NCBI GenBank assembly: GCA_977006965.1 | Contig: OZ345361.1 | Span: 2,108,001-2,172,000 of the forward strand | Source of the DNA: Phymatolithon calcareum | Taxonomy: Eukaryota; Rhodophyta; Florideophyceae; Hapalidiales | Reading direction: 5' to 3' | Length of the DNA stretch: 64,000 nt | In this document: positions 41,390-51,601 of the stretch, one piece after another | Layout: every line of letters starts with the position of its first letter | Position numbering within the stretch: position 1 is the stretch's first letter | Position numbers and translations under genes: made by a program | Notes under the pieces: generated by a model | What the model was told of the DNA's origin: nothing | Seen by the model: only the letters and a program-made list of their open reading frames with translations | Database searches by the model: none

Positions 41390-41595
41390 TCTGCCCGTTT
41401 TGCTTCCGAATGAAAAATTACAGTACCGTTCAACCAATAATATGCCCTAAAATTCGGGCACGGGCATGGGCACAAGCGGTATAGACCGAGCCTGAGAGAA
41501 CTTGTGTTTTGGTGAAATTAATAAATCAGATGAGAACAATCATACCAAAAAATCAGATGCACTCTTAGTGGCTTGATCCAAGTTGACTATGAAAA

Positions 41596-42762
41596 TTACC
41601 TCGTTAGTTCAAGTATACGCCGTTCTACCTCGTCCATCCGCGGGATAGAAACCGAAGCTCCTCTTCTCTCAACAGTTATGGATGCAGCTGCAACTGCAAT
41701 ATTAAGAGCTTCCCTTACCCCCATATCTTTGGCGATTCCTGCGGCAAAAAATCCTGTCACTAGGGGTTTGTAAATAGAAAAAATATACCGTTAGTGCACC
41801 TCCCTTCGCAGGGCTCTGAAGTCTATTCATCTTAAATACTTACCTGTGTCACCGGCTGAGGTAGTATCAACAACCTCCCGAGCACCCACTGCTTCCACAA
41901 ATCCTACTATGCCGGCTTCCACAAACACTATACTCTCCTTGCCACGAGTCACAATCACACATGTTTTAGGTCCGCATTTTCCGCAAAGCGTTCGCGCAGC
42001 TTCAACGTCATCGTTTTCTACACCAGATAGCTGCGCCGCCTCAATTTCATTCACGACGACAAAATCCACAGCATTCCAGATCGCGCCGAGTCCGGTGGCA
42101 CCAGCGACGGGGCTGGGGTTGAACACGACTTTTGCGCCACGCTCACGCGCGCCTTTAGCCACCATGAGTGTCACATCAGGGGGGATTTCGAGATGTAAAA
42201 CAACGACGGCATTAGAGAGCGCATCCCAGAACGATGGCGTCAGCACTTCTCGGAAGTGAGCGTTCGCTCCGGAGGCGACGATTATCCGGTTTTCCCCGCC
42301 CTTCTCCACGACAATATATGCGCAGCCAGTACGTGCAGCTTCAGTTGTATGAACGAGAGATAGATCTATTTCAAGATCTGATAGGGTGGCCATGAGCGAT
42401 TCGCCGTCACCATCTGCACCGCGAGCGGCGGCGAAGCGTACGGAAGATGCACCCGCCAGAGCGCGACAGGCGGCCACTGCCGTGTTGGCACCTTTTCCGC
42501 CGAGACTTTGCGTGACAGGACCGCCGGACACGGTTTCCCCGGCAGCAGGAGCGACGTCGACCTGGATTGAGATGTCTGCGTTCAATGAGGAGGCCACTAC
42601 TACTGGACGAGGCGAGGTTGGCATCGTGGCGCGAGGCCGCCGGCGACTCGGCACGACTTCTGGAGTGCGGTCACAACGTTGCGGCGATGTAGGCCGTTGC
42701 AGGTTAGGGGTCAGTGGGGTAGAAAAAGCCGCCCAGCAGTGCTGGCTCGTGAAGCATGTCAT
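41596..42762 (-). CDS. Ribokinase (PfkB family), one intron
   Basis: Exons complement(41844..42762) and complement(41596..41759) are joined by an 84-bp intron (GTAAGT...TAG), giving 360 residues. It phosphorylates D-ribose to ribose-5-phosphate. Seen are the substrate-side motif GGKGANTAVAAC (about 88-99) and the PfkB signature DTTSAGDT running over the splice into VTGFFAAGIA, with the catalytic Asp at about 211. The usual DTxGAGD has S for the first G. The first ~55 residues from the chosen Met (MTCFTSQHCWAAF) are basic and S/T-rich, like a plastid or mitochondrial leader. The open frame continues to 43044 but would overlap the divergent rhodanese gene, so 42762 is preferred. Confidence 0.92.
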
Positions 42763-43050
42763 GGCGCGGCAGGGAGCACTGCTGTCGGATAGGGAAGGGA
42801 AGGACGAGAGAGCTACGACTTGATTTTTTGTAAAAAGGCGGATACTTTCAGAGATTCGGGAGATCCTTCGCAGGCATTGCAATTGATCACTGCAACAAGA
42901 ACCACGTGGATCGTTTTGAGTGGACCACTGCACAAGTAGTGAAGTACCTATTGTGCACACAGGGAAGGAGTCAACCACGTACTTGAAGCGGGAACTCGCC
43001 TGTGCGAAAGCGCTACCTCGTCTCAGGTGACCTTGACGAAACACTGCGCG
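42763..43050. promoter_or_regulatory. Bidirectional promoter, ribokinase/rhodanese
   Basis: Two genes start head to head 288 bp apart. No TATA box or E2F site was seen. Confidence 0.5.
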
Positions 43051-43434
43051 ATGGCTAAGGAGGTGCTGGATATGGGGAAGCTGGAACTTGCCAACTTAAT
43101 TCGCCAGGGCGCCAAGGATTTGATAATCATCGACGTTCGTGATTTGGACCGTGTTGGAGGACATGTTAAGGGAAGTATCAACATCAGGGCGGCGGAATTT
43201 CAGGCCGACGCTAAGAAATACGCAGCTGAGTGGCCTCCCGGTTCAAGGGTTGTGTTTTATTGCATGTATTCGCAGATTCGCGGCCCCGCCAGCGCCGCGG
43301 CGCTGGTCCAGGCTTGCAAAGATCTCAAGTTGGAGAACCCTCCCGTGGCGTACGTGCTTCGAGGAGGTTTTCGCTCCATGGCTTCACTGGGACAGTACAA
43401 GGATGTCATGGAGGGGTTCGAGGAGATGAAATGA
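43051..43434 (+). CDS. CDC25/ACR2-like rhodanese-domain protein
   Basis: The 127 residues form a single rhodanese domain: IIIDVRDLDRVGGHVKGSINI near the start, then the active-site loop CMYSQIRG (C71 to R77, a C-X5-R loop). The loop size and following GPASAAAL resemble the small plant CDC25-like/ACR2 enzymes (arsenate reductase and tyrosine-phosphatase activity) rather than sulfurtransferases with six-residue loops. The ATG at 43051 has a good context (GCGATGG). An in-frame Met 24 bp upstream (43027) is possible but less likely. Substrate cannot be decided from sequence. Confidence 0.85.
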   Translation: MAKEVLDMGKLELANLIRQGAKDLIIIDVRDLDRVGGHVKGSINIRAAEFQADAKKYAAEWPPGSRVVFYCMYSQIRGPASAAALVQACKDLKLENPPVAYVLRGGFRSMASLGQYKDVMEGFEEMK

Positions 43435-44670
43435 TAGTAACCCTACAATATTAAACATGCTGCCCGTTGGTGCTGAGCTTTACGAAGTCTGGCTTGGTTG
43501 AGAGAGTCGTTGTGCACATGCCACCATGACACGGTTGTGTCAACGGTCAGACATTTGGCTGATCAGAGGCTTCCAGGAGCTGGTCCTGAGCGGGACCGAG
43601 TGGGGCTTTTGTTTATGTTATTCTGGGAACTATATGATAAAATTTGATTTTGACGTTCCACGTGTGCGCCTTAAGGCACTGTAAGTCAGCGAACGCCAGT
43701 GAGTGGTAGTCATTGTTTCAAATGACGCCATTTTTATGTGATCGTGGTCACCGTTTAGCGGAGACATTGTGGTCCGGCTTTTGTCATACCGGGGGTGCTC
43801 TCATTCAGGGTTAGAGCGAAAGCTGGAATTTTTTTCGGAATTTAATGAAACTTTCGAGCTGGAGGCCCGGAGCTTGGCATCTGGCCTCGCCCCGGAGGCC
43901 GATAGGAGAGTTGCACTATATGATATGATACCGTTGAAGCGTGAATCGTCGATTCACGACAACAGCGCTATAAATTGCGCTCCGACTGCGGGGAGCACAT
44001 TTCTCTTCCGCTACTACCGTCCCAGTCTGCCCGCCAACACAGAGCGAAACCCGCAACGAAGCCTGCCCGTGCATCTTCATGTACAAATAGTTCTTCATCA
44101 CCTGCTTTCGAAACCTCTCTCTCTGTTCCCTGTCGCGCTCGGCGTGAATAGGCTTAATAGGAACACTTTCGCGAGGAGGGAGCGGCGGGGTAATCTTATC
44201 TCGCCCGCCCCCGAAACGACCAATACTTCCATTTGCTGTCGCATTTCAAAACTGTGACACATCAATCTTCCCTCTGTAGTTGGTAGAATCATTCCCCCAA
44301 CCCAAACGAGCATTGCGCGCCGACTCGTGCATTGAAAGTGCGAACTGAGGGCCGAAGCTTTCCATTTGCATAATAAGTGGCTTTACCAGCTGCAAGCTAA
44401 CTTAAGGTGCTAATATCGCACCCGCGTGCATTTCTACGTCCACCGCAAACCACTGTTCATCACAAAACGCTCTGTAACGCAACTTTAGAGCAGCGTGTCT
44501 AACGTTTTGCGGTCCGCCCCGACATTGCATATCTGTTTTCTGCACCTTACGTAGTCGTCAATCTCGCACGACAAAGCAACCCGGGGAAAAGAGAGAAAAC
44601 ATCCTTACCCCGGCTCGAAAGGTCCTAAACCCTAACAGAAACGAAACTAAACGGAAGCAGACCTACAAGA
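43435..44670. other. Spacer and 5' leader of PNUTS-like gene
   Basis: A 162-codon + strand frame (43769-44257) lacks any domain and has unconvincing composition. The last ~100 bases before 44671 are rich in purine and AAAC, suitable as leader. No TATA box is obvious. Confidence 0.45.
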
Positions 44671-47600
44671 ATGCAGCACCCCGTCGACTCTGCTCCGGTT
44701 ATTCCTGCCAATCCTTCCACGCACATAAGCCCGCAAGCCCCACATCCGATGTCCACACTACCCGTTAACTCTGCTCCTGCTCCCAATTCCTCACCGATGT
44801 CTTCCGCAGTTGCCATTAAGACCGGAATTGCTCCTCCTCCCAAGGACGTTGTCATGGCAGACCAGCCCGGATCCGGGACGCAAAAGGCTGGCGCAGGCCC
44901 GGATGTTTCAAGTAACGCAACCTCGACATTATCGCACGACCACCAGATTCAACAAATCTCATCAATTCCGCCGTCCTCGCAGAAGCCCATCGGAAACCCA
45001 GTGTCTCTACCACAAAAACTGCAACAGCTTCGTGTGGCGCAGTCTGCGGGTGCCGGTCAGTTGTCAACAAATTTCCCTACCTCGTCCACAAGTGCTGCCC
45101 CAGCTGCTCTACCACAGTCGCTTCCCCAGGATTTTTCGGAGAAACAAGGACCGGAGAAGTCATCGAAGAGCTTAGGCAATGAGGCACCACGCTCTAGCAT
45201 GCAGGTTATACCAAGGCCTACGGCACGGCTTCTCGCTCCTCGCCCTGTGTCGGTCCCAGTCCCCGCGGCAATGAATGAGTACATGCAGCAGCGCGCCGCA
45301 GGTGTGGCGAAAATGCAAACCGTTCCCAATTCAAGCTCTGGTTTGAACTCCGTCATGTTGAGCAAGAACGTTGCGAATGGTCCACGTCCGGCGCAGAGCA
45401 TGCCGTTGGGTCTGAAGTCTGCCCAGGGTCCAGAGCGAAAGATGCAGATTATGGTCGAGGAACCATTCGAAAAGGACATGGCACCGGTGCCTCGTGCTGC
45501 TAAAAGCACCACAGGCCCAAAGAAGAAGTCATCGAAGAAAAACGGAGGCCAGGCAGCAGTCCCAGGCGCAAAGGACAAGAGCTCTGCTGCAGTCGTATCT
45601 ATGTCAAGTCTTTTACTAAATAGCCTCAAGAAGTCTGAGGCTGTCTCTGGGGCAGAAGCATCGTCGACGCAAGCGTCCCAGGGACACACATCAACTTCTA
45701 AGGATGGTTCTAACGAAAACGCAAGCGCCGATGGCACAAGGAAAGACGTGGATATGTTAAGTCCTGCAGGTGCCTTAAAGCAAGGTCTGTTAAAATCGCA
45801 GCCTGCATCGAAAATAGTATCGGAAGCTCAAATAGTACGAAATTTGGGCAGTTCTTCCACGGCAACCGCCGGAAGGTCAAGGTACGTTTGTCTAAGACTC
45901 ACCCGCTGTTTAGAAATAAGTGCAATCTGCACCGTGTACTTCTATTCCCTGACTTGCAACTGACGTCCGAGAGTGATATATTTCTACTTTTGCCTTTTGC
46001 TTTCCAGGAGCGCGTCCGAAATGCTTGGTGTGAGCTTAAACCAAAATGACACAAGCGGTGAGGCTTCTGCTTCAAGTCGGCCAACAAAGCGAATGCATTT
46101 ATTGCAGTCGAGTCCTATGTTAATTGAGAAATCAAATACAAAGTCGAACGATAATATCTCTACGATGGGAAGGTATGTAATTCCGAAGAGATTTTTGACT
46201 TTTTGTGCATTTGCATACGCTACCTGGGATTCGTCGACCTCCACAGTTGCTTTGAATTATCAGAAGGAACTAACTCGAAATATTTTCCACTCTTATGCCT
46301 TTGCGACCTTTTGCAGCGAGAATGTGACAGGACAAAGTAATCCGAATAATTCCACCTCTGGCTCCCTCAACAGTGAGAAAGACAATACGTTGAAGCCTGC
46401 TTCGGGATCCAATGTACTGGAGAGATCCGATCATCAAAGTTCGCAAGGTGAGGGAACCATGGTGACGATCGGAGCTCCTGTAACCGGTGTTCCCCTTCTT
46501 CGCAGCAGTCCTATGATGCACAATGCAATCAAGGGCCCAAAGATCGACAATGCGAAAGCAGATGGTAAAGAAAAGGCCAAGATGAGTGATGCTAGTGAAG
46601 GCGCAAACGTTGTCAAGAAGCGTCGCCGAAAGCCCAAGACTGTCTCGTGGGCGTCTGAGGAGAAGTTGTTATCGGTAGCGCAAATTGACACTCGCATTGA
46701 ACTCATTAAGTCCTGGGATCCGGAGTTTCAAGACACTCTTCCGTTTGCGCCACCAACCCTCGCCAACTTTCGTGCAGCCATTGCAAACGAGGCGTCACAC
46801 ATCGGGAACCCGGGCTTGCCAGCAAAGGAGTCCTTCGAAGCTTCGCGTCAACGCGAGCTTCAACTCGAGCATGACATGGAGATGAAGCGTGTGCGTGAAG
46901 CGAAGGAGGCGCTGAAGAAAAAGCTAGATGCCATGAAGCCGATGTGCAACTGGTTGCCTGGATGCATTACTGTTGTCTTGCCGATTGAATGCCGTTTGGA
47001 GGACGACCAGATCGAAGAGTTTTCCTTGTATCCTGAGGAGAAATGTGAGAGCATTGAGATTGAAACTTTGCCTGAGTCCCCTCCGTCTCCCCGAATAACG
47101 GGAAACACACCTTCTATTTCTCCGTCTTCTTTCGCCGTCGACATTCCTCTCCACGATACTGGTACAAAAGCCAGTAGCGGAGATGAGAACACGGACGCTG
47201 CGGACTCAGTCCCCACCGCGAATACTCCCTCCAGCGAAAACCCGGACATGATGAGGGGTGTTGAATCTGGTCACAACGCCCGTCCGAATTTCAGCAACGG
47301 AGGTGCCTTCCAGAGCCAGCCGTCGTCTTCATTTGAGCGTCAGGGCGGGAATGATCGCAACCAGAGAATGAATGACCGAATGGGTAACGGTGTCCACGAT
47401 GGGCCATCGCGGAACCATGTAACGGGGTTCCGAAGCCAACCATTTCACTCTGACAACCGACAGGGCGACCGCAATGGGGGCATGAATGGGTTTAGGGGTA
47501 ACTACCGTAACGATGAGAGACGCGATAATGAGCGTGGTCATCCTCATGGAGGTGGTCCCGGTGGTAACGTACCTCCGCTTCCTGCGCTGGGTAGTCTTGA

Positions 47601-48006
47601 ACTGCAGCAACTTTTGACGGCAATTCAGAAAGGTGTAGGGCCCCCCAACCTTCCCCCAGGTGCGTTTCAGGGACATCCCCAGATGGGAGGGATGGGTAAG
47701 TTTAATAACGGTGGGCAGGGTGGGTTCAATCCTTTAGTAGGACCTCCTGGATTTGGAATGCCACCGCCGCCCCCTGGGATGCCAATGCCCGGGCTGCCGC
47801 CAGGAATGATGCTGCCAGGAATGGGAATGGGTATGCCGCCGCCGCCTCATATGAATATGATGGGGATGCCGCCTCCCCAGGCACAAAGAATGGATGCGCA
47901 AATGCCGAGTGGAAGAAAGAGGAAGAGCAAGAAACCATGCAAGTACTTTGGCACAAAGCAGGGTTGTAGGGATGGAAGCTCTTGTATGTTTAGTCACGAG
48001 AGATAA
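44671..48006 (+). CDS. PNUTS-like PP1 regulatory protein with CCCH finger, two introns
   Basis: Exons are 44671-45881, 46008-46172 and 46317-48006 (introns 126 and 144 bp, GTACGT...CAG and GTATGT...CAG), giving 1021 residues. Most of it is low complexity (S, P, A, Q). Residues 566-570 read KTVSW, preceded by KKRRRKP and followed by ASEEKL, matching the PP1-docking RVxF-type motif and context of PNUTS (TVTWPEEGKL). Then comes a G, R, N, H-rich region (RNDERRDNERGHPHGG), a P/M/G-rich stretch and a terminal CCCH finger, C1000-X8-C1009-X5-C1015-X3-H1019. This order (PP1 motif, RGG/His-rich, CCCH) is that of PNUTS/PPP1R10, which targets PP1 to RNA polymerase II. The N-terminal TFIIS-like domain of PNUTS is not evident. 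The second intron has a length divisible by three and no stop, so retention would keep the frame. Confidence 0.75.
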
Positions 48007-50234
48007 CTGAACGGAGTGAATAGCGCAAACTGTGTAGGACTGCATGCGTGCATCTTCTCAGGCTACTTCCTTCTTCCTTCGTAGGGTGAGTTTGGCAATG
48101 ACGGGGAAAGAGAAGTTGTACAGTATAGCAATTCTTCCTGTATTTTCAAGAGTCTACTCGCTTTTTAGTCGACTAACTGGAAATATATAAAACCTTGGCA
48201 GTGCTCGTCACATTATTCCCCCGCGTGACACATGAACGTGAACTAGTTTTCCCCTTCGAGGCCCCTCAGGGGACCAGAGGTGGGTTTGTGTAGACTACCA
48301 AAGCGTAAACTCTTCACCGGGCATAATCAAGCCAAGTTTCCTTGGTACACGAAAAGTTGCCCCAAGCGTCAGCAGATGCGTTGGTAACTTTTAAATAAAA
48401 ATCTACTTTTTTTCTTCTTCCTCACATTATTCTCAAACCGCCATGCGACTTTCATTCCACTGAGGACCTGCTGTCTGAGAGGGGCCATTCTTTGAAAAGA
48501 CGTGTTCAGTTTTGCTTCTAATATGCAGCAATAAACTGCAATATTGCAATGTCAAACAGCACCATCAGAAAGATAATTTAGGGCAATTGCTTTTTGCTTC
48601 ATCAAATTTGCCTACATAGGAACGCCGCCCCGTCCCACTTCCACATGTAACAATGATGACTACCCTAAAACAGTACTGTAGGAGTATAGAATACCTCCGT
48701 GAAGTACATAGACGGTCGCCTTGCGTCACTCAAAAAGTATGCCATTCTACTCTAGCCTCCACCCCCAGGATGCCCAAAGGCTCCATTCGTTGCGGATGCA
48801 GTTCCTGTTGTATTACGGTTGTGGAACTTTGTAAGAAATCTGTGGCAAGATGTAATACGTTAACTTTGTCCAGAGTGAGCAAAAAACTGAAAAGCACATC
48901 ATAGTTGTCATCTATAAGAGTGCATGAAGCTGGGGACATTTGTGGACTTTATCTGTTTCGAGAAGTCCTTGCATGGAAATGTCACCGCAAAACACTGATG
49001 CGGGCAACGCAGCTCGTGGCAAGTAAGGGCGTACCCCTTCCCGAGTGCAAGGGTAGTTTTTTGTGTAGCTGTTAAGGCTGGCTTTCCTGGTGCAAGTACA
49101 GTATCAATACTGCAATACGTAGACCGAGCCTTAATTGAAAGCAAACGCAGAACTCATAAATGTGAGTCTACAGCGGAATTGTTGCCGTAGAAAAAGAATG
49201 GCACAGCACCAGTTCTTCATTCAAAAAATCACATAGTGCTTTGCGAATGGTTTACATTTACGGCTGCATCGTTGATCAATTTGTTGAATCGAGGACTGTC
49301 TTGTCCCAATCTTTTTTTCATCGCGTCGCGACCGGATGTGAATTGTTAGCTTTGCGGAAATCTCAGTTCTTTTGGGCATAATATTATTCTCTCTCATGCT
49401 GACGCCTGTAACGCAACGCAGCCGCCTTTAAGGTTTACGAAACTACTGTACTTACAGCGTCCGCTCTGCCTCCTGCAGTTCCCGTTTTGGTGTCATCGAA
49501 TGTGTCGGGTATCAATGGGATGGCGTAACTTTGTAATGTGCTGAGCAGGAGAAGATTCGCAAATGTCGTCATCGAATAGCCGACTGAAGCGATGAACGCT
49601 GATCAGCATAACTCTTTTCCGTCAGCCTCAACGCGCAAGATTGCCTTCACACATCGCCTTACCTCTGCACGGCAAATCGTCTTCCCTTCGCATGTCTGTG
49701 CTCGATTTATTCCCTTCCGCATGAAGCGGATGGGCTGGATCACAAATTATAAAAGGAAATGCGAACGATGAGCACTGCAAGACGCTCGGAGGGATGCACT
49801 GATGAAATTGAAACCCTTGGGTTCACAGCAGAGGGGAGGACACCGATGAGCAATGGAAAGATGAACATGTTTTGCAAAGTAAAAGGACGGCTTTATGGCT
49901 GGTCGCGGTTGGTATGCTTGGTTACTGTCCAAAAATCTATACATTTCTTCCACTTGCAATACAGGCTGCATGCACATTCATCACGGACCTGATCAGTGCG
50001 GCCATATGCAAAGCGTATTCTTTCTTTCTTTATTGTGGAAAGATCGCTCATGCGAAAGGTAAGGTAAGCGACTGACGCTGTTTGAAAACAGATTCATAAA
50101 TTTGAGTACGTCTAGTGGTATCTCACGTCACAATTCCTCTACAGTCTTGGTGCCCACTCGTCCAATGAACTTGCGTACGGAGGTACAACGTTCACCACAG
50201 CATATCAATAGATACTCAACTGTTTCGTTATAGC
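48007..50234. other. Gene-less region
   Basis: Only short frames without domains occur on either strand. A word matching the terminal repeat of the TIR element at 40674 lies at 49120-49131. Confidence 0.5.
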
Positions 50235-51063
50235 CGGTAGTGATGATGATGATTGCTTTATTCCCCTAAGATCTAGCACGTCTAGAACGCTTCATCTGAT
50301 TTCACTTTCTGAGGCTGGAAGCGTTGTCGTAGCCGATTCGATATCTTGGTTTGGAATATTGCCCAGGAGAGAGGGGTACGTTAGTACACGTATTGCATAC
50401 TGGATCGTACTCCAGTGCATCCAAGCTGTCCCTACTGTGAAAAGTGGCTACCAGAGGGGTATATTCCCCAATCAGCTGGTGCACAAGTCTACTTCAGGTC
50501 ATCTGTGCGATTTTGGAAAACCGTCGCAAAGTGTCGGGATCAAAGCGTATTCGATGGACTGCGCGAAGTCTCTGGACGAAGCAGCGCCTCTAGCGATGTA
50601 AAAGTCTCCTTTCGCGAGCAAGAAAGAACGGGAGGGATTTGTCTAATGACGTGAAGATTATCAATTAAATCGACCCTGTTTTTCGAGTGGCGTGCTACGT
50701 GCGGCGCCTTGGGTCCAAGGGCCACCATCGGCCCTTGTCTGGGATCAGCCAACAACAGCTGAGTAGATGCGAGCCGCAACCTAGCTGGCAATGAAAAATT
50801 GATCTTGATTAAATCATGTGCAAAGCATTGCCTTGCAGAAGTCGATTGGAAGCCCTCGTGAGCTGGGAATGCCAAGAAGTTACCACATTACGATTGAGCA
50901 TTAACTGCCATCGAGCTTGTGAAGACTTTTTGCGACTACCCAAGAACGGTTGATACAGCAACCGTCTAACTGACGTCCAGGCTGGCAGATTTTCGCGCGC
51001 AATGGATCGAATTAGCGCTTTACTAAGTGCTGCATTATAGAAACTTTGGAACCACACGTACAA
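50235..51063 (-). pseudogene. LINE 3'-end relic with GAT-repeat tail
   Basis: On the - strand, broken frames (51063-50809, 50875-50540) include NFSLPARLRLASTQLLLADP and a following region with VARHSKNRVDLIDNL, resembling the region after the reverse transcriptase domain of non-LTR elements (HALCCP...ARH...). The sequence ends with AATAAAGCAATCATCATCATC, a poly(A)-like signal followed by a triplet tail, common at LINE 3' ends. Several stops and frame changes break the frame. Similarity is by eye and moderate. Confidence 0.45.
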
Positions 51064-51549
51064 GAGTACAGTTCAGTAACATGTACTGTAGCAGTCTTTG
51101 AGTATCTCAAATTCGATGCGCTCCTGTGCAAAAATCGGTACTTTCCTTTACTGAACGTGTGTGCGTGAGCTAATTATATAACCCTAGATAAGTGAAACTA
51201 GCTGTGATGACACGCATGGTCTCACATTTGGAATGTCAGCTCCTAGTAATCATGCTGATCAGCTAGCCGACACTGCCTTGCTAACGCTAATAATCTTGAG
51301 CGCTTGAGAGACAGTGGGAATACGATACATAGACGTTATGGGTATTGTGTGGCCAGGAAAGCTCTTAAGTCACAATGTCGTTGTGCGAGAATAGCTAACG
51401 GTGTTTTCGCTGCGCGAGCTACAGCTCCATTCTCTTGCGGTCAGATACCGTATATTAGGTACTTTGACGGCGTTCAATGCACTCATCAATAACAAAACTC
51501 TGCTAAGTGTCGTCATTTCCTCTGTATCAAAGGGCGTGATACAGTACTG
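51064..51549. other. Gene-less region
   Basis: Nothing recognised on either strand. Confidence 0.5.
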
Positions 51550-51601
51550 TAGCTTGTTTATTTTGCCGTATTCGATCGAATACGGCAAAATAAACAAGCT
51601 A
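51550..51601. repeat. 52-bp perfect palindrome
   Basis: Two exact 26-bp arms (TAGCTTGTTTATTTTGCCGT and following ATTCGA) meet with no spacer at TCGA|TCGA. No gene lies near. Confidence 0.95.

Larger units (their letters stand above)
40674..41493. mobile_element. ~820-bp TIR element with E2F-like sites
   Basis: An exact 18-bp terminal repeat AGGCTCGGTCTATACCGC at 40674-40691 recurs inverted at 41476-41493. Just inside both ends similar GC-rich text follows (TGCCCGTGCCC and relatives). The target duplication is unclear (TGA or shorter). Inside are a 66-bp palindrome, two GCGCCAAA words and - strand frames with one hydrophobic segment each. The same terminal word in part (TAGACCGAGCCT) also occurs at 49120-49131. 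Confidence 0.7.

Noticed and set aside
43769-44257. 162-codon + strand frame
   Set aside because: No domain, atypical composition, and no conservation evidence.
45057-45737. 226-codon - strand frame
   Set aside because: Shadow of the low-complexity first exon of the PNUTS-like gene.
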